A stretch of 11,937 nucleotides of DNA. It comes from T1Sed10-7 sp046540855 (GTDB lineage: Bacteria; Actinomycetota; Nitriliruptoria; Nitriliruptorales; Nitriliruptoraceae). The position numbers were made by a program, and so were the translations under genes. The stretch spans positions 1-11,937 of the forward strand of contig JBKHEJ010000072.1 of the NCBI GenBank assembly GCA_046540855.1, in the 5' to 3' direction. The notes below the pieces were generated by a model. The model searched no databases, had not been told where the DNA came from, and was given only the letters and a program-made list of their open reading frames with translations. The stretch's first letter is position 1, and each line of letters begins with the position of its first letter. Below, in pieces: positions 1-5,888 of the stretch.

Positions 1-95
1 GCGCCGGAGGGCAGCTCGACCTGCTGGCCGACGCCGGCGCGGCGCTGCACCGCGCCCTGCTCGTGCAGCGGCTGCGCGGGCTGCTACGCCCGTGA
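1..95 (+). CDS. C-terminal end of an unidentified protein (partial)
   Basis: An open frame enters from the left edge and stops at TGA 93-95, giving about 30 residues that end in RLRGLLRP. The fragment is rich in Ala, Leu and Arg and looks like the end of an alpha-helical domain. Its stop overlaps the GTG start of the next gene (GTGA at 92-95), a typical sign of translational coupling within an operon. The visible part is too short to assign a family. Confidence rests on the frame being open and on the overlap, not on similarity. Confidence 0.55.
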   Translation, partial: AGGQLDLLADAGAALHRALLVQRLRGLLRP

Positions 96-1282
96 CGGGG
101 CCGGCGTCGCGGTCCCTGACCGCCTGGCTGCTCGCCGCGGTGCTCGCGGCCGGGCTGCTCGCCGCACCCGGGACCGCCACGGCCGTCCTCGACCCCGGGC
201 CAGCACCGCTGCTTCAGAGCCCGCCGGAGGGCTGGCCCCGGGCGATCGGGGTCGAAGCCGCCTCCTACCTCCTGCTGGACGTGCAGACCGGCCAGGTCCT
301 GACCGAGCGGGACGGGGACACCCGCCGGCCCGTGGCCTCCACCATCAAGGTGCTGACGGCCCTGACGGCGCTCGAGCGTGCCGCGCTGGACGAGGAGGTG
401 ACGATCGGGGACGAGGTGCTCGACGTTGCAGGGTCGAGCGCCGGGCTCGAGCCGGGACAGGTCTGGACGATCGAGGAGCTCGTCGAAGCCCTCATCGCCC
501 GGTCCGGCAACGAGGCCGCCGAGGCGATCGCGGTGCACGTCGCCGGCTCGCGGGAGGCGTACCTGCGCCTGATGGAGCAGGACGCTGCCGCGCTGGGGGT
601 CGAGGGCCTCGAGCTCGTCAGTGTCTCGGGCCTCGACGACGGCAACCTGCTCTCCGCCCGCGATCTCGCGCTGCTGTCCGCGGCCGGGCTCGAGCACCCC
701 GAGCTCGGGCCGATCCTCGGCCGCGAGCTGGTCTCGCTCCCGGGGCAGGGCGCGCTGCTGAGCCGCAACGAGCTGTTGGGCAGCTACCCGGGTGCGACCG
801 GGGTGAAGACCGGCTTCACCGACGCGGCCGGCTACTCCCTCGTCGGTAGCGCCGAACGTGACGGCCGGGAGGTCGTCGCCGTCGTGCTCGGCGCGGGCGC
901 CGACCCGGCGCGCTTCGAGATCGCCACCCGCCTGCTCGACCTGGGGCTGGATGCCTACGAGCCCCGGACCCTGTCGACCCGGGTCCACTTCAGCCTCGCC
1001 GGGGGCGGGGTCGACGTGGTGGTCGACGAGCTCGAGCTGGTCGTGCCCGTCGGCGACGAGGCCCAGCTGGATCTCCCGATCACCCCCCGCCCCCCGTCGT
1101 CGGACCTGGACGTGCCGCTGCGGGTGGCCGACCAGGAGATCGCCGAGGTGACCGCGACCCTCGACCCCTCCGGTGCTCCGGCGGAGGTGGCCGACACCAC
1201 GACCGCTCTCGGGCGTGCCGCGGTGGACGGGGCCTACGCCGCGTTGCGGGCCCGGGCTGCCGCAGCGGGCGACGGGGGCTAG
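92..1282 (+). CDS. D-alanyl-D-alanine carboxypeptidase, PBP5-like serine peptidase (S11)
   Basis: Low-molecular-mass penicillin-binding protein that removes the terminal D-Ala from peptidoglycan pentapeptides outside the membrane. All three family motifs are present in order: SxxK as STIK at residues 83-86 (nucleophile Ser83, Lys86), SxN as SGN at 138-140, and KTG at 239-241 followed by the usual GFT. Residues 10-30 form an Ala/Leu-rich signal peptide. The catalytic domain spans about 45-285 and is followed by a beta-rich region (about 290-370) in the place of the PBP5 C-terminal domain. The protein ends in an Ala/Arg-rich stretch with no clear amphipathic or transmembrane anchor, so it may be released or held another way. 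The GTG start overlaps the preceding stop, implying coupling. The gene is in the dacA/dacB group; the paralogue cannot be decided from sequence alone. Confidence 0.93.
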   Translation: MTGPASRSLTAWLLAAVLAAGLLAAPGTATAVLDPGPAPLLQSPPEGWPRAIGVEAASYLLLDVQTGQVLTERDGDTRRPVASTIKVLTALTALERAALDEEVTIGDEVLDVAGSSAGLEPGQVWTIEELVEALIARSGNEAAEAIAVHVAGSREAYLRLMEQDAAALGVEGLELVSVSGLDDGNLLSARDLALLSAAGLEHPELGPILGRELVSLPGQGALLSRNELLGSYPGATGVKTGFTDAAGYSLVGSAERDGREVVAVVLGAGADPARFEIATRLLDLGLDAYEPRTLSTRVHFSLAGGGVDVVVDELELVVPVGDEAQLDLPITPRPPSSDLDVPLRVADQEIAEVTATLDPSGAPAEVADTTTALGRAAVDGAYAALRARAAAAGDGG

Positions 1283-1329
1283 CCTCGGGTCAGGGCCGCC
1301 GCGGCAGCGTCGACGCGCAGGGAGGCACC

Positions 1330-1839
1330 GTGATCGAGATGGAGCTGGTCGGGGTCCGGGTCGAGCTCCCGGCCAACCAACCGATCGTCCTGCTCAAGGA
1401 GCGCGACGGGAGCCGCTTCCTGCCCATCTGGATCGGTGCGGTCGAGGCGACCGCGATCGCCTTCGCGCTGCAGGGCGTCGAGACGCCACGGCCGCTCACC
1501 CACGACCTGTTCGTCGACGTGCTGCAGGCGATCGACGTGGAGCTCGTCGCCGTGCACATCACCGAGCTGAGGGACGGCACCTTCTACGCCGAGCTGCAGC
1601 TGCTGCGTGCCGGCCACGCGATCAGCGTGTCCGCACGACCCTCCGACGCCATCGCGCTCGCCTCGCGGCTCGGGGAGGTCCCCGTGCTGGCCGCGTCCTC
1701 CGTCCTGGACGAGGCCGGCCTGGAGATCGCGGACGACGAGGATGGGGCGTCCACCTCCACCGGTGACGACGAGGAGGAGGTCCGCCAGTTCCGGGCCTTC
1801 CTCGACGAGGTCACCCCGGAGGACTTCAAGGAGCAGTGA
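1330..1839 (+). CDS. Bifunctional nuclease family protein (DUF151/BFN)
   Basis: A 169-residue protein of the bifunctional nuclease family; plant and bacterial relatives are reported to cut RNA and DNA, but the role in actinobacteria is unsettled. The family core covers residues 1-125 with the hallmark LPIWIG at 31-36 followed by EATAIA, and SARPSDAIALASR at 101-113. An acidic, low-complexity linker (about 134-150) leads to a C-terminal helix ending in VTPEDF, common in bacterial members. The start is GTG 1330, preceded by AGGGAGG at 1319-1325. It lies 47 bases after the carboxypeptidase stop; a TAGCCT hexamer at 1280-1285 could serve as a -10 element, but no good -35 is seen. The next gene is a ResR-type MerR regulator, as in mycobacteria where Rv1829 (DUF151) precedes Rv1830. 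Confidence 0.92.
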   Translation: MIEMELVGVRVELPANQPIVLLKERDGSRFLPIWIGAVEATAIAFALQGVETPRPLTHDLFVDVLQAIDVELVAVHITELRDGTFYAELQLLRAGHAISVSARPSDAIALASRLGEVPVLAASSVLDEAGLEIADDEDGASTSTGDDEEEVRQFRAFLDEVTPEDFKEQ

Positions 1840-1873
1840 CCGCACGCGACGGCGTGCGGTGCGGGTCCGCACC
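1840..1873 (+). terminator. Hairpin terminator after the bifunctional nuclease gene
   Basis: Directly after the stop codon, CCGCACGC (1840-1847) and GCGTGCGG (1852-1859) form a perfect 8-bp stem with a 4-base loop. A second overlapping stem, GGTGCG (1858-1863) with CGCACC (1868-1873), follows. There is no U-tract, which is usual for high-GC actinobacterial terminators. Confidence 0.6.
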
Positions 1874-2129
1874 CGACCGCTCGGCGCCGCTCGCTCGCCT
1901 CATCGACGCCGGGCTCACCCAGCCCTCGCGCTGCAGCCTCCCTGTCCTACGCCGGGGGGGAGGCGTGCCTCATCACACGCGGTGAGGTGCGCGTTGGTTG
2001 CGCGTTCGGCGCACCGAACGATGTCGGGCTGAGTGCTCACGGAGCGTGGTGATCGCGCTTGCTCACGCATCCTCTCCCTACCTCTCGAGATATCCTGTTC
2101 CGCCTTGAGGCCACGTGTGGCGCTCCGAT
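1874..2129. other. Intergenic stretch with hairpins, no gene seen
   Basis: No open frame here has a credible start or protein-like composition. Two further hairpins are visible: CCTCATC (1968-1974) with GGTGAGG (1981-1987, one G-T pair), and CGTTCGG (2003-2009) with CCGAACG (2014-2020), the latter a perfect 7-bp stem with a 4-base loop. The stretch 2080-2110 (around CTCGAGATATCC) is more AT-rich than its surroundings, as promoter DNA often is. No tRNA arms or known riboswitch core were recognised. Confidence 0.4.
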
Positions 2130-2156
2130 CCTCAGGTTGAACCTGAGGTTCAGTGT
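2126..2156 (+). promoter_or_regulatory. MerR-family operator, SoxR-box-like palindrome
   Basis: CCTCAGGTTGAACCTGAGG at 2130-2148 is a perfect 9+1+9 palindrome. It closely resembles the known SoxR box CCTCAAGTTAACTTGAGG, and CCTC...GAGG ends are common in MerR-family operators. It is followed by a weak -10-like hexamer CAGTGT (2151-2156); a poor -35-like CGATCC (2126-2131) would leave a 19-base spacer, the length typical of MerR-controlled promoters. The palindrome lies 211 bases before the merR start, so autoregulation is the simplest reading. The palindrome is seen directly; the promoter and its regulator are inferred. Confidence 0.6.
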
Positions 2157-2162
2157 TGCTGG

Positions 2163-2359
2163 AGCCTCGATCCAGCGTTGACGCTGCGGCGTCGGGACGC
2201 GTAGCGTCCGGGTGGGAGTTCCACCGGTGTGCTTCGTGGTGGTGCTCCGCACGGCCCAGCGCTCCACCTCAGGTGGTCGCTGCGGTTGGTGGAGGCCAGC
2301 GATCTTCCCCGCTCCACCAGCGCAGGGCCGGGGCTCGCAGGAGAGGTGAGGAGGTCACC
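2163..2359 (+). other. Probable structured 5' leader of the merR gene
   Basis: Four stems lie in a row: GACGC/GCGTC (2180-2184 with 2189-2193), GGACGC/GCGTCC (2195-2200 with 2204-2209), GGTGG/CCACC (2211-2215 with 2221-2225) and TGGTGGAG/CTCCACCA (2287-2294 with 2312-2319). A 13-base palindrome, CCACCTCAGGTGG, sits at 2264-2276 and shares CCTCAGGT with the operator upstream. An in-frame GTG at 2153 would make this coding, but the translation is low-complexity and unlike the MerR family, so I read it as an untranslated leader. I recognise no known RNA class. Confidence 0.4.
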
Positions 2360-2887
2360 GTGGTGCACGATGCGGACCAGTTGCGTCTGGACGTCGGCGA
2401 CGAGGAGGAGGGCTTCCGCGGCCCGACGGTGTGCAAGATCGTCGGGATCACCTACCGGCAGCTCGACTACTGGGCGCGGACCGGGCTCGTCGAACCCTCC
2501 TTGCGCAAGGCGGAGGGGTCAGGCACCCAGCGGCTGTACTCCTTCGACGACATCGTGCGGCTCAAGGTCGTCAAGCGCCTGCTGGACACGGGGGTGTCGC
2601 TGCAGAAGGTCCGCTTCGCGGTGGAGGAACTGCGGCGCACCGGCTCCTCGCTCGCGGAGACGACGCTGATCTCCGACGGCAACACCGTCTACGCGCTGGA
2701 TGACGACGCCCGTCTGCTCGACCTGCTGCGGCGGGGGCAGGGCGTCTTCGCGCTCGCCCTCGACCCGGTCGTCAGGGAGCTCAAGGGTGAGGTGACCGCC
2801 TTCCCGAGCGAGCGGGTCGCCGCAGCCGAGCCTGCGGCCGCTGAGATCGCAGCGACCGGTCGGCCCTCCTCGGTCGCGAACGGCTGA
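2360..2887 (+). CDS. MerR-family transcriptional regulator, ResR (Rv1830)-like
   Basis: A 175-residue DNA-binding regulator. The winged helix-turn-helix lies at about residues 22-62, with the characteristic ITYRQLDYWARTGLV (30-44) and GSGTQRLYSF (53-62), followed by the dimerisation helix region (63-95) and a short C-terminal domain with ISDGNTVY (104-111). From memory this pattern matches Mycobacterium Rv1830/ResR rather than the FtsR/Rv1828 type. Cys25 is the only cysteine, so metal or iron-sulfur sensing like MerR or SoxR is unlikely. I chose GTG 2360 because GGAGG at 2350-2354 lies just upstream and the family sequence begins soon after; GTG 2363 is equally possible. The tail (about 150-175) is Ala-rich and probably disordered. 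Its placement after the DUF151 gene mirrors mycobacteria. The palindrome at 2130-2148 is a candidate autoregulatory site. Confidence 0.9.
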   Translation: MVHDADQLRLDVGDEEEGFRGPTVCKIVGITYRQLDYWARTGLVEPSLRKAEGSGTQRLYSFDDIVRLKVVKRLLDTGVSLQKVRFAVEELRRTGSSLAETTLISDGNTVYALDDDARLLDLLRRGQGVFALALDPVVRELKGEVTAFPSERVAAAEPAAAEIAATGRPSSVANG

Positions 2888-2911
2888 GGCGCGCCACCGG
2901 CACGATCGCCC

Positions 2912-2940
2912 TTGGCCACGTCGCACCCCATCCGTACGCT
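2912..2940 (+). promoter_or_regulatory. Promoter of the PAS histidine kinase gene
   Basis: TTGGCC at 2912-2917 and TACGCT at 2935-2940 are separated by exactly 17 bases, a good match to a housekeeping-type promoter in GC-rich actinobacteria. Transcription would begin near 2947, downstream of the possible GTG start at 2943, which argues for ATG 2988 as the kinase start. The nine bases CCGTACGCT recur just before cydD (10089-10097). Confidence 0.55.
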
Positions 2941-2987
2941 CGGTGGGCACGCGACCGCCGAACGGCGCGGTGCGGGGAAGCAGGGGG

Positions 2988-4835
2988 ATGGCAGCGACGG
3001 AGGGCTGGGGCTGGACGACGCCGCCCGCGATCGCCGAGCTCAGCGCGGAACTGCTCGTCGTGCTCGACGCACAGGGCAGGCTCGTCGCCCTTCAGGGCAG
3101 CCGGCGTCCCGAGGTCGCGGCCCTGCGGGAGGCGATCGAGAGCCGCCCGTGGCGTGAGATCGTGCACCCCGAGGACCTGCCCGCGGTCGGGGCCGGGCTA
3201 CGGGAGCTGCTCGAGGGCGGCTCCTTCGACGCCCTCAGCTTCCGGGTGCTGCTCCCCAACGGCGGGGAGCGGTGGATCGAGGGCCGCGCGCGGGGTGACC
3301 CGGATCAGGCGCTCGTGTTCGTCCTGCTCCGGGACGTGTCCGCGGAGCGGCGGCGGGTGGAGATCGAGGATCGCCTCGCCAGGATGGGCGCGGTCGGGAC
3401 CTGGGAGATCGACCTGCCGGGCGGGCAGGTCCGGTGGTCGCTGCAGCTTCGCCGGCTGTACGGGCTCCGGCCGCACGAGCCACCTCTGGAGGTCGACGCG
3501 AGCCTGGCCTGCTACCTGCCACCACGGCAGCAGGAGCTGGCCGCCGCGGTCCAGCGGCTGCTGGACGACGGGGAGCCCTTCGACCTCGAGCTGGGGTTCC
3601 AGCCACCGCGCGGACCGCTGCGGTGGGTGCGCTGCACCGGTGAGGCGGTGGTCGAGGACGGCCACGCGGTGATGATCCTCGGCACGGTCCAGGATCTCAC
3701 CGTCAGCCATGCGGAGCAGCTGCGCCTGGCACGCATCGAGCAGCTGGCCCACCTGACCGACAACGGCCTGCTCGAGCTCGACCGCGCCGGCCGCGTGCTG
3801 TTCGCGAACCTGAGGGCGCGGGAGCTCCTCAGGGTCCCCGCGGGCGCCGAGGTGACCGGGCACCCTCTGGTCGAGCTGCTCCCGGACGGCGCGGAGACGC
3901 CGCGATGGCACCGCTTCCTCGAGGTCGCGGGGACCGCGACGAGCCGTGCCCGGCTCACGATCAGCGCCGACCGCATCGTCCAGGCGGCGCTGCGGCCGCT
4001 CGATCCGAGCGGTCGCGACGGTGCGGCCTACGAGCCGGACGACGAGCTCGTGGACGGCGGCCACGAGCCGACGTTGCTGGTCGCCCTCAGCGACATCACC
4101 GAGCTGGTCCACGCTGAGCGGGCACGTGACGCCTTCCTCGCCGCCGTCAGCCACGAGCTCCGGAACCCGCTGGCGGCCGTCACGGGGGCGATCGCGACCC
4201 TCGAGCGGGGTGTCGCTGGCCCGCTCCCGCAGGCCGCGGAGCTGCTCATCGAGGTGGCGGGTCGTAGCGCCACCCGCCTGCAGCACCTCGTCGAGGACCT
4301 GCTGGACACCCAGCGCGTCCTGGCAGGTCGCGTGCGTCTGGACCTCGCCGACCACGACCTCGGCGAGCTCGTGGAGCAGGTGGTGGCCGAGCTCCAGCAC
4401 CTCGCGGTCCGCGCCGACCGTGCGCTGGTGCTCACCGCACCCCCGCAACCGTTGACCGCGCGGGTGGATGACGTGCGCGTGCAGCAGGTCGTGACCAACC
4501 TCGTCACCAACGCCCTGCGCTACGCCCCACCCGGAACGCCGGTGCGGATCGACCTCACCAGCGACGCCAGCTACCACCGGGTGAGGGTGAGGGACTCCGG
4601 CCCCGGGGTGCCCGCGTCCTTCGCGGACCGCATCTTCCAGCCGTTCCGGCAGGCCGATCCGAGCGACGACCGCAGCGACGGCGGGACCGGGCTCGGGCTG
4701 GCCATCAGCCGGGACCTCGTGGAGCGCATGGGCGGGCGGATCGGGTACGACTCGCAGCCGGGACGCACCGAGTTCTGGTTCGAACTGCCCGCCGTGGCCC
4801 GGGCGCCGGAGGGTCCCGCGAACGGCGCGGGCTGA
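2988..4835 (+). CDS. Soluble sensor histidine kinase with three PAS domains
   Basis: Cytosolic two-component kinase of about 615 residues without transmembrane segments. Three PAS-like domains lie at about 15-120 (with the IVHPEDL stretch), 125-240 and 250-370, the last containing an acidic insert; all lead into a HisKA domain with SHELRNP and phospho-acceptor His389. The ATPase domain shows an N box (TNLVTNALRYA, Asn508), a G1 box (DSGPGVP from Asp536), an F box (IFQPFRQ) and a G2 box (GGTGLGLAIS from about 565). All catalytic motifs are intact, so it should be active. A longer frame from GTG 2943 exists, but it lies upstream of the likely transcription start; GGGG at 2974-2977 is a modest ribosome binding site for ATG 2988. 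No response regulator gene is in the window, and the ligand of the PAS domains cannot be told. Confidence 0.92.
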   Translation: MAATEGWGWTTPPAIAELSAELLVVLDAQGRLVALQGSRRPEVAALREAIESRPWREIVHPEDLPAVGAGLRELLEGGSFDALSFRVLLPNGGERWIEGRARGDPDQALVFVLLRDVSAERRRVEIEDRLARMGAVGTWEIDLPGGQVRWSLQLRRLYGLRPHEPPLEVDASLACYLPPRQQELAAAVQRLLDDGEPFDLELGFQPPRGPLRWVRCTGEAVVEDGHAVMILGTVQDLTVSHAEQLRLARIEQLAHLTDNGLLELDRAGRVLFANLRARELLRVPAGAEVTGHPLVELLPDGAETPRWHRFLEVAGTATSRARLTISADRIVQAALRPLDPSGRDGAAYEPDDELVDGGHEPTLLVALSDITELVHAERARDAFLAAVSHELRNPLAAVTGAIATLERGVAGPLPQAAELLIEVAGRSATRLQHLVEDLLDTQRVLAGRVRLDLADHDLGELVEQVVAELQHLAVRADRALVLTAPPQPLTARVDDVRVQQVVTNLVTNALRYAPPGTPVRIDLTSDASYHRVRVRDSGPGVPASFADRIFQPFRQADPSDDRSDGGTGLGLAISRDLVERMGGRIGYDSQPGRTEFWFELPAVARAPEGPANGAG

Positions 4836-4838
4836 GGT

Positions 4839-5675
4839 TCAGCCGCGGTCCTTCTCCAGGAGGGAACCGGGTGCGATGGGTCCGCGTCGGCGCCGCTTCG
4901 GGTCCGCTCCGGGGAGTCGCGCGCGCAGCCAGGCGAGGTCGGCGGCCTGCTGCTCGGCGCCGCCGGGGGTCTCCACGACCGCGGGAGCGTCCGCGAGCTC
5001 GAGCGCGGCGAGCAGCTCCGACGGGTCGAGTTGACCGGCCCCGAGGTTCTCGTGCCGGTCGCGGCCCGACCCCAGCGGGTCCTTGGAGTCGTTGACGTGG
5101 ACCAGGTCGATCCGGCCGAGCTCCGCCAGCAGCCGCTCGGTGCCGGCCACGAGGGGTTCACCGGCGGCATGGAGGTGGCAGGTGTCCAGGCAGAACCCGA
5201 GCGGCACCGGAACATCGTGCAGGCCTGCCCACAGGCGGGCGATCCGCTCGACGGTGCTCGCGACCGCGTGCGGGCCGCCCGCGGTGTCCTCGACCAGGAC
5301 CGGCACCGTCGTCTCGAGCTGGGCGAGGGCCTGCCGCCACCGGGCCGGACCGAGCGCGGGGTCCTCCCCGGCACCGAGCTGGCCGCCGTGCACGACGACC
5401 CCGAGCGCGCCGATCGCCTCGGCCGCGGTGCAGGTCGCCTGCAGCAGGGTGAGCGACCGGGTGCGGACCTGCTCGTCGGGTGAGGCGAGGTTCAGCAGGT
5501 ACGGGCTGTGCACGAAGCGGGGCAGCTGCGACGCCGGTACGGTCCACGGGCCTGCCTGCGGCTTCGGTGGGGCCCACCGGCGGGGCGAGGACAGGAAGAC
5601 CTGCACGACCTCGGCCGCCCGCTCGGCCGCTGCGGCCGGCGGGTCGGCGATGGGGACGTGAGCGCCGAGCAGCAT
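4839..5675 (-). CDS. nfo: Endonuclease IV (AP endonuclease, deoxyribonuclease IV)
   Basis: Zinc-dependent TIM-barrel enzyme that cuts DNA 5' of abasic sites and removes blocked 3' ends in base-excision repair. The 278 residues are close to the usual length of about 280-285. All nine metal ligands known from the E. coli enzyme can be matched: His56 (HSPYLLNLASP), His96 (VVVHGG), Glu129 (LVEDTAG), Asp164 and His167 (LDTCH), His193 (HVNDSK), Asp206 and His208 (DRHE) and Glu235 (VVETPGG). The C-terminal tail (260-278) is basic. Start ATG 5673-5675 has only a weak ribosome binding site (GCGGGC), while a TAGCCT hexamer ends 9 bases before it, so the message may have almost no leader. The gene is convergent with the kinase, with 3 bases between the stop codons, and divergent from the DICT-GGDEF gene. 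Confidence 0.95.
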   Translation of the reverse strand: MLLGAHVPIADPPAAAAERAAEVVQVFLSSPRRWAPPKPQAGPWTVPASQLPRFVHSPYLLNLASPDEQVRTRSLTLLQATCTAAEAIGALGVVVHGGQLGAGEDPALGPARWRQALAQLETTVPVLVEDTAGGPHAVASTVERIARLWAGLHDVPVPLGFCLDTCHLHAAGEPLVAGTERLLAELGRIDLVHVNDSKDPLGSGRDRHENLGAGQLDPSELLAALELADAPAVVETPGGAEQQAADLAWLRARLPGADPKRRRRGPIAPGSLLEKDRG

Positions 5676-5888
5676 GAGCCCGCAAGGCTAGCGGCGGACG
5701 GAGGTCAGCCCGTCCTCCACGCTCGGCTCGTGGCGCGCACCGACCCCGCGACCGGCCGCTGAGGTGGACGCGCCGCCACCCAAGGAGCCGAGGAGCCTGA
5801 GCCGGAGAGGCTTCGAGCCACGAAGCGTGGACACGCACACGGACCGGACCGGGCGGCCTGCGTGGCACACCGCGAGGAGGAGACGCGC
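5676..5888. other. Divergent intergenic region between nfo and the DICT-GGDEF gene
   Basis: This 213-base stretch must hold promoters in both directions. On the minus strand a -10-like TAGCCT lies at 5685-5690, nine bases from the nfo ATG. Toward the cyclase no clear promoter is seen, but GCTTCG (5810-5815) and CGAAGC (5821-5826) form a perfect 6-bp stem with a 5-base loop. The core bases of the cyclic-di-GMP riboswitch were looked for and not found. Confidence 0.4.

Noticed and set aside
2153..2359. N-terminal extension of the MerR protein from GTG 2153
   Set aside because: The added 69 residues are Arg/Ser/Ala-rich and unlike the family, there is no ribosome binding site at 2153, and a good one precedes GTG 2360.
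1840..2359. tRNA or other stable RNA gene in the longest intergenic gap
   Set aside because: No T-arm GGTTCRA element with matching acceptor and anticodon arms could be found on either strand.
3198..4577. Minus-strand open frame of 459 codons inside the histidine kinase gene
   Set aside because: Antisense shadow: His/Arg/Gln-rich composition, no ribosome binding site, and the plus-strand kinase motifs are complete.
5780..5888. Possible cyclic di-GMP riboswitch before the DICT-GGDEF gene
   Set aside because: Hairpins are present, but the conserved core bases of class I and II aptamers were not found.
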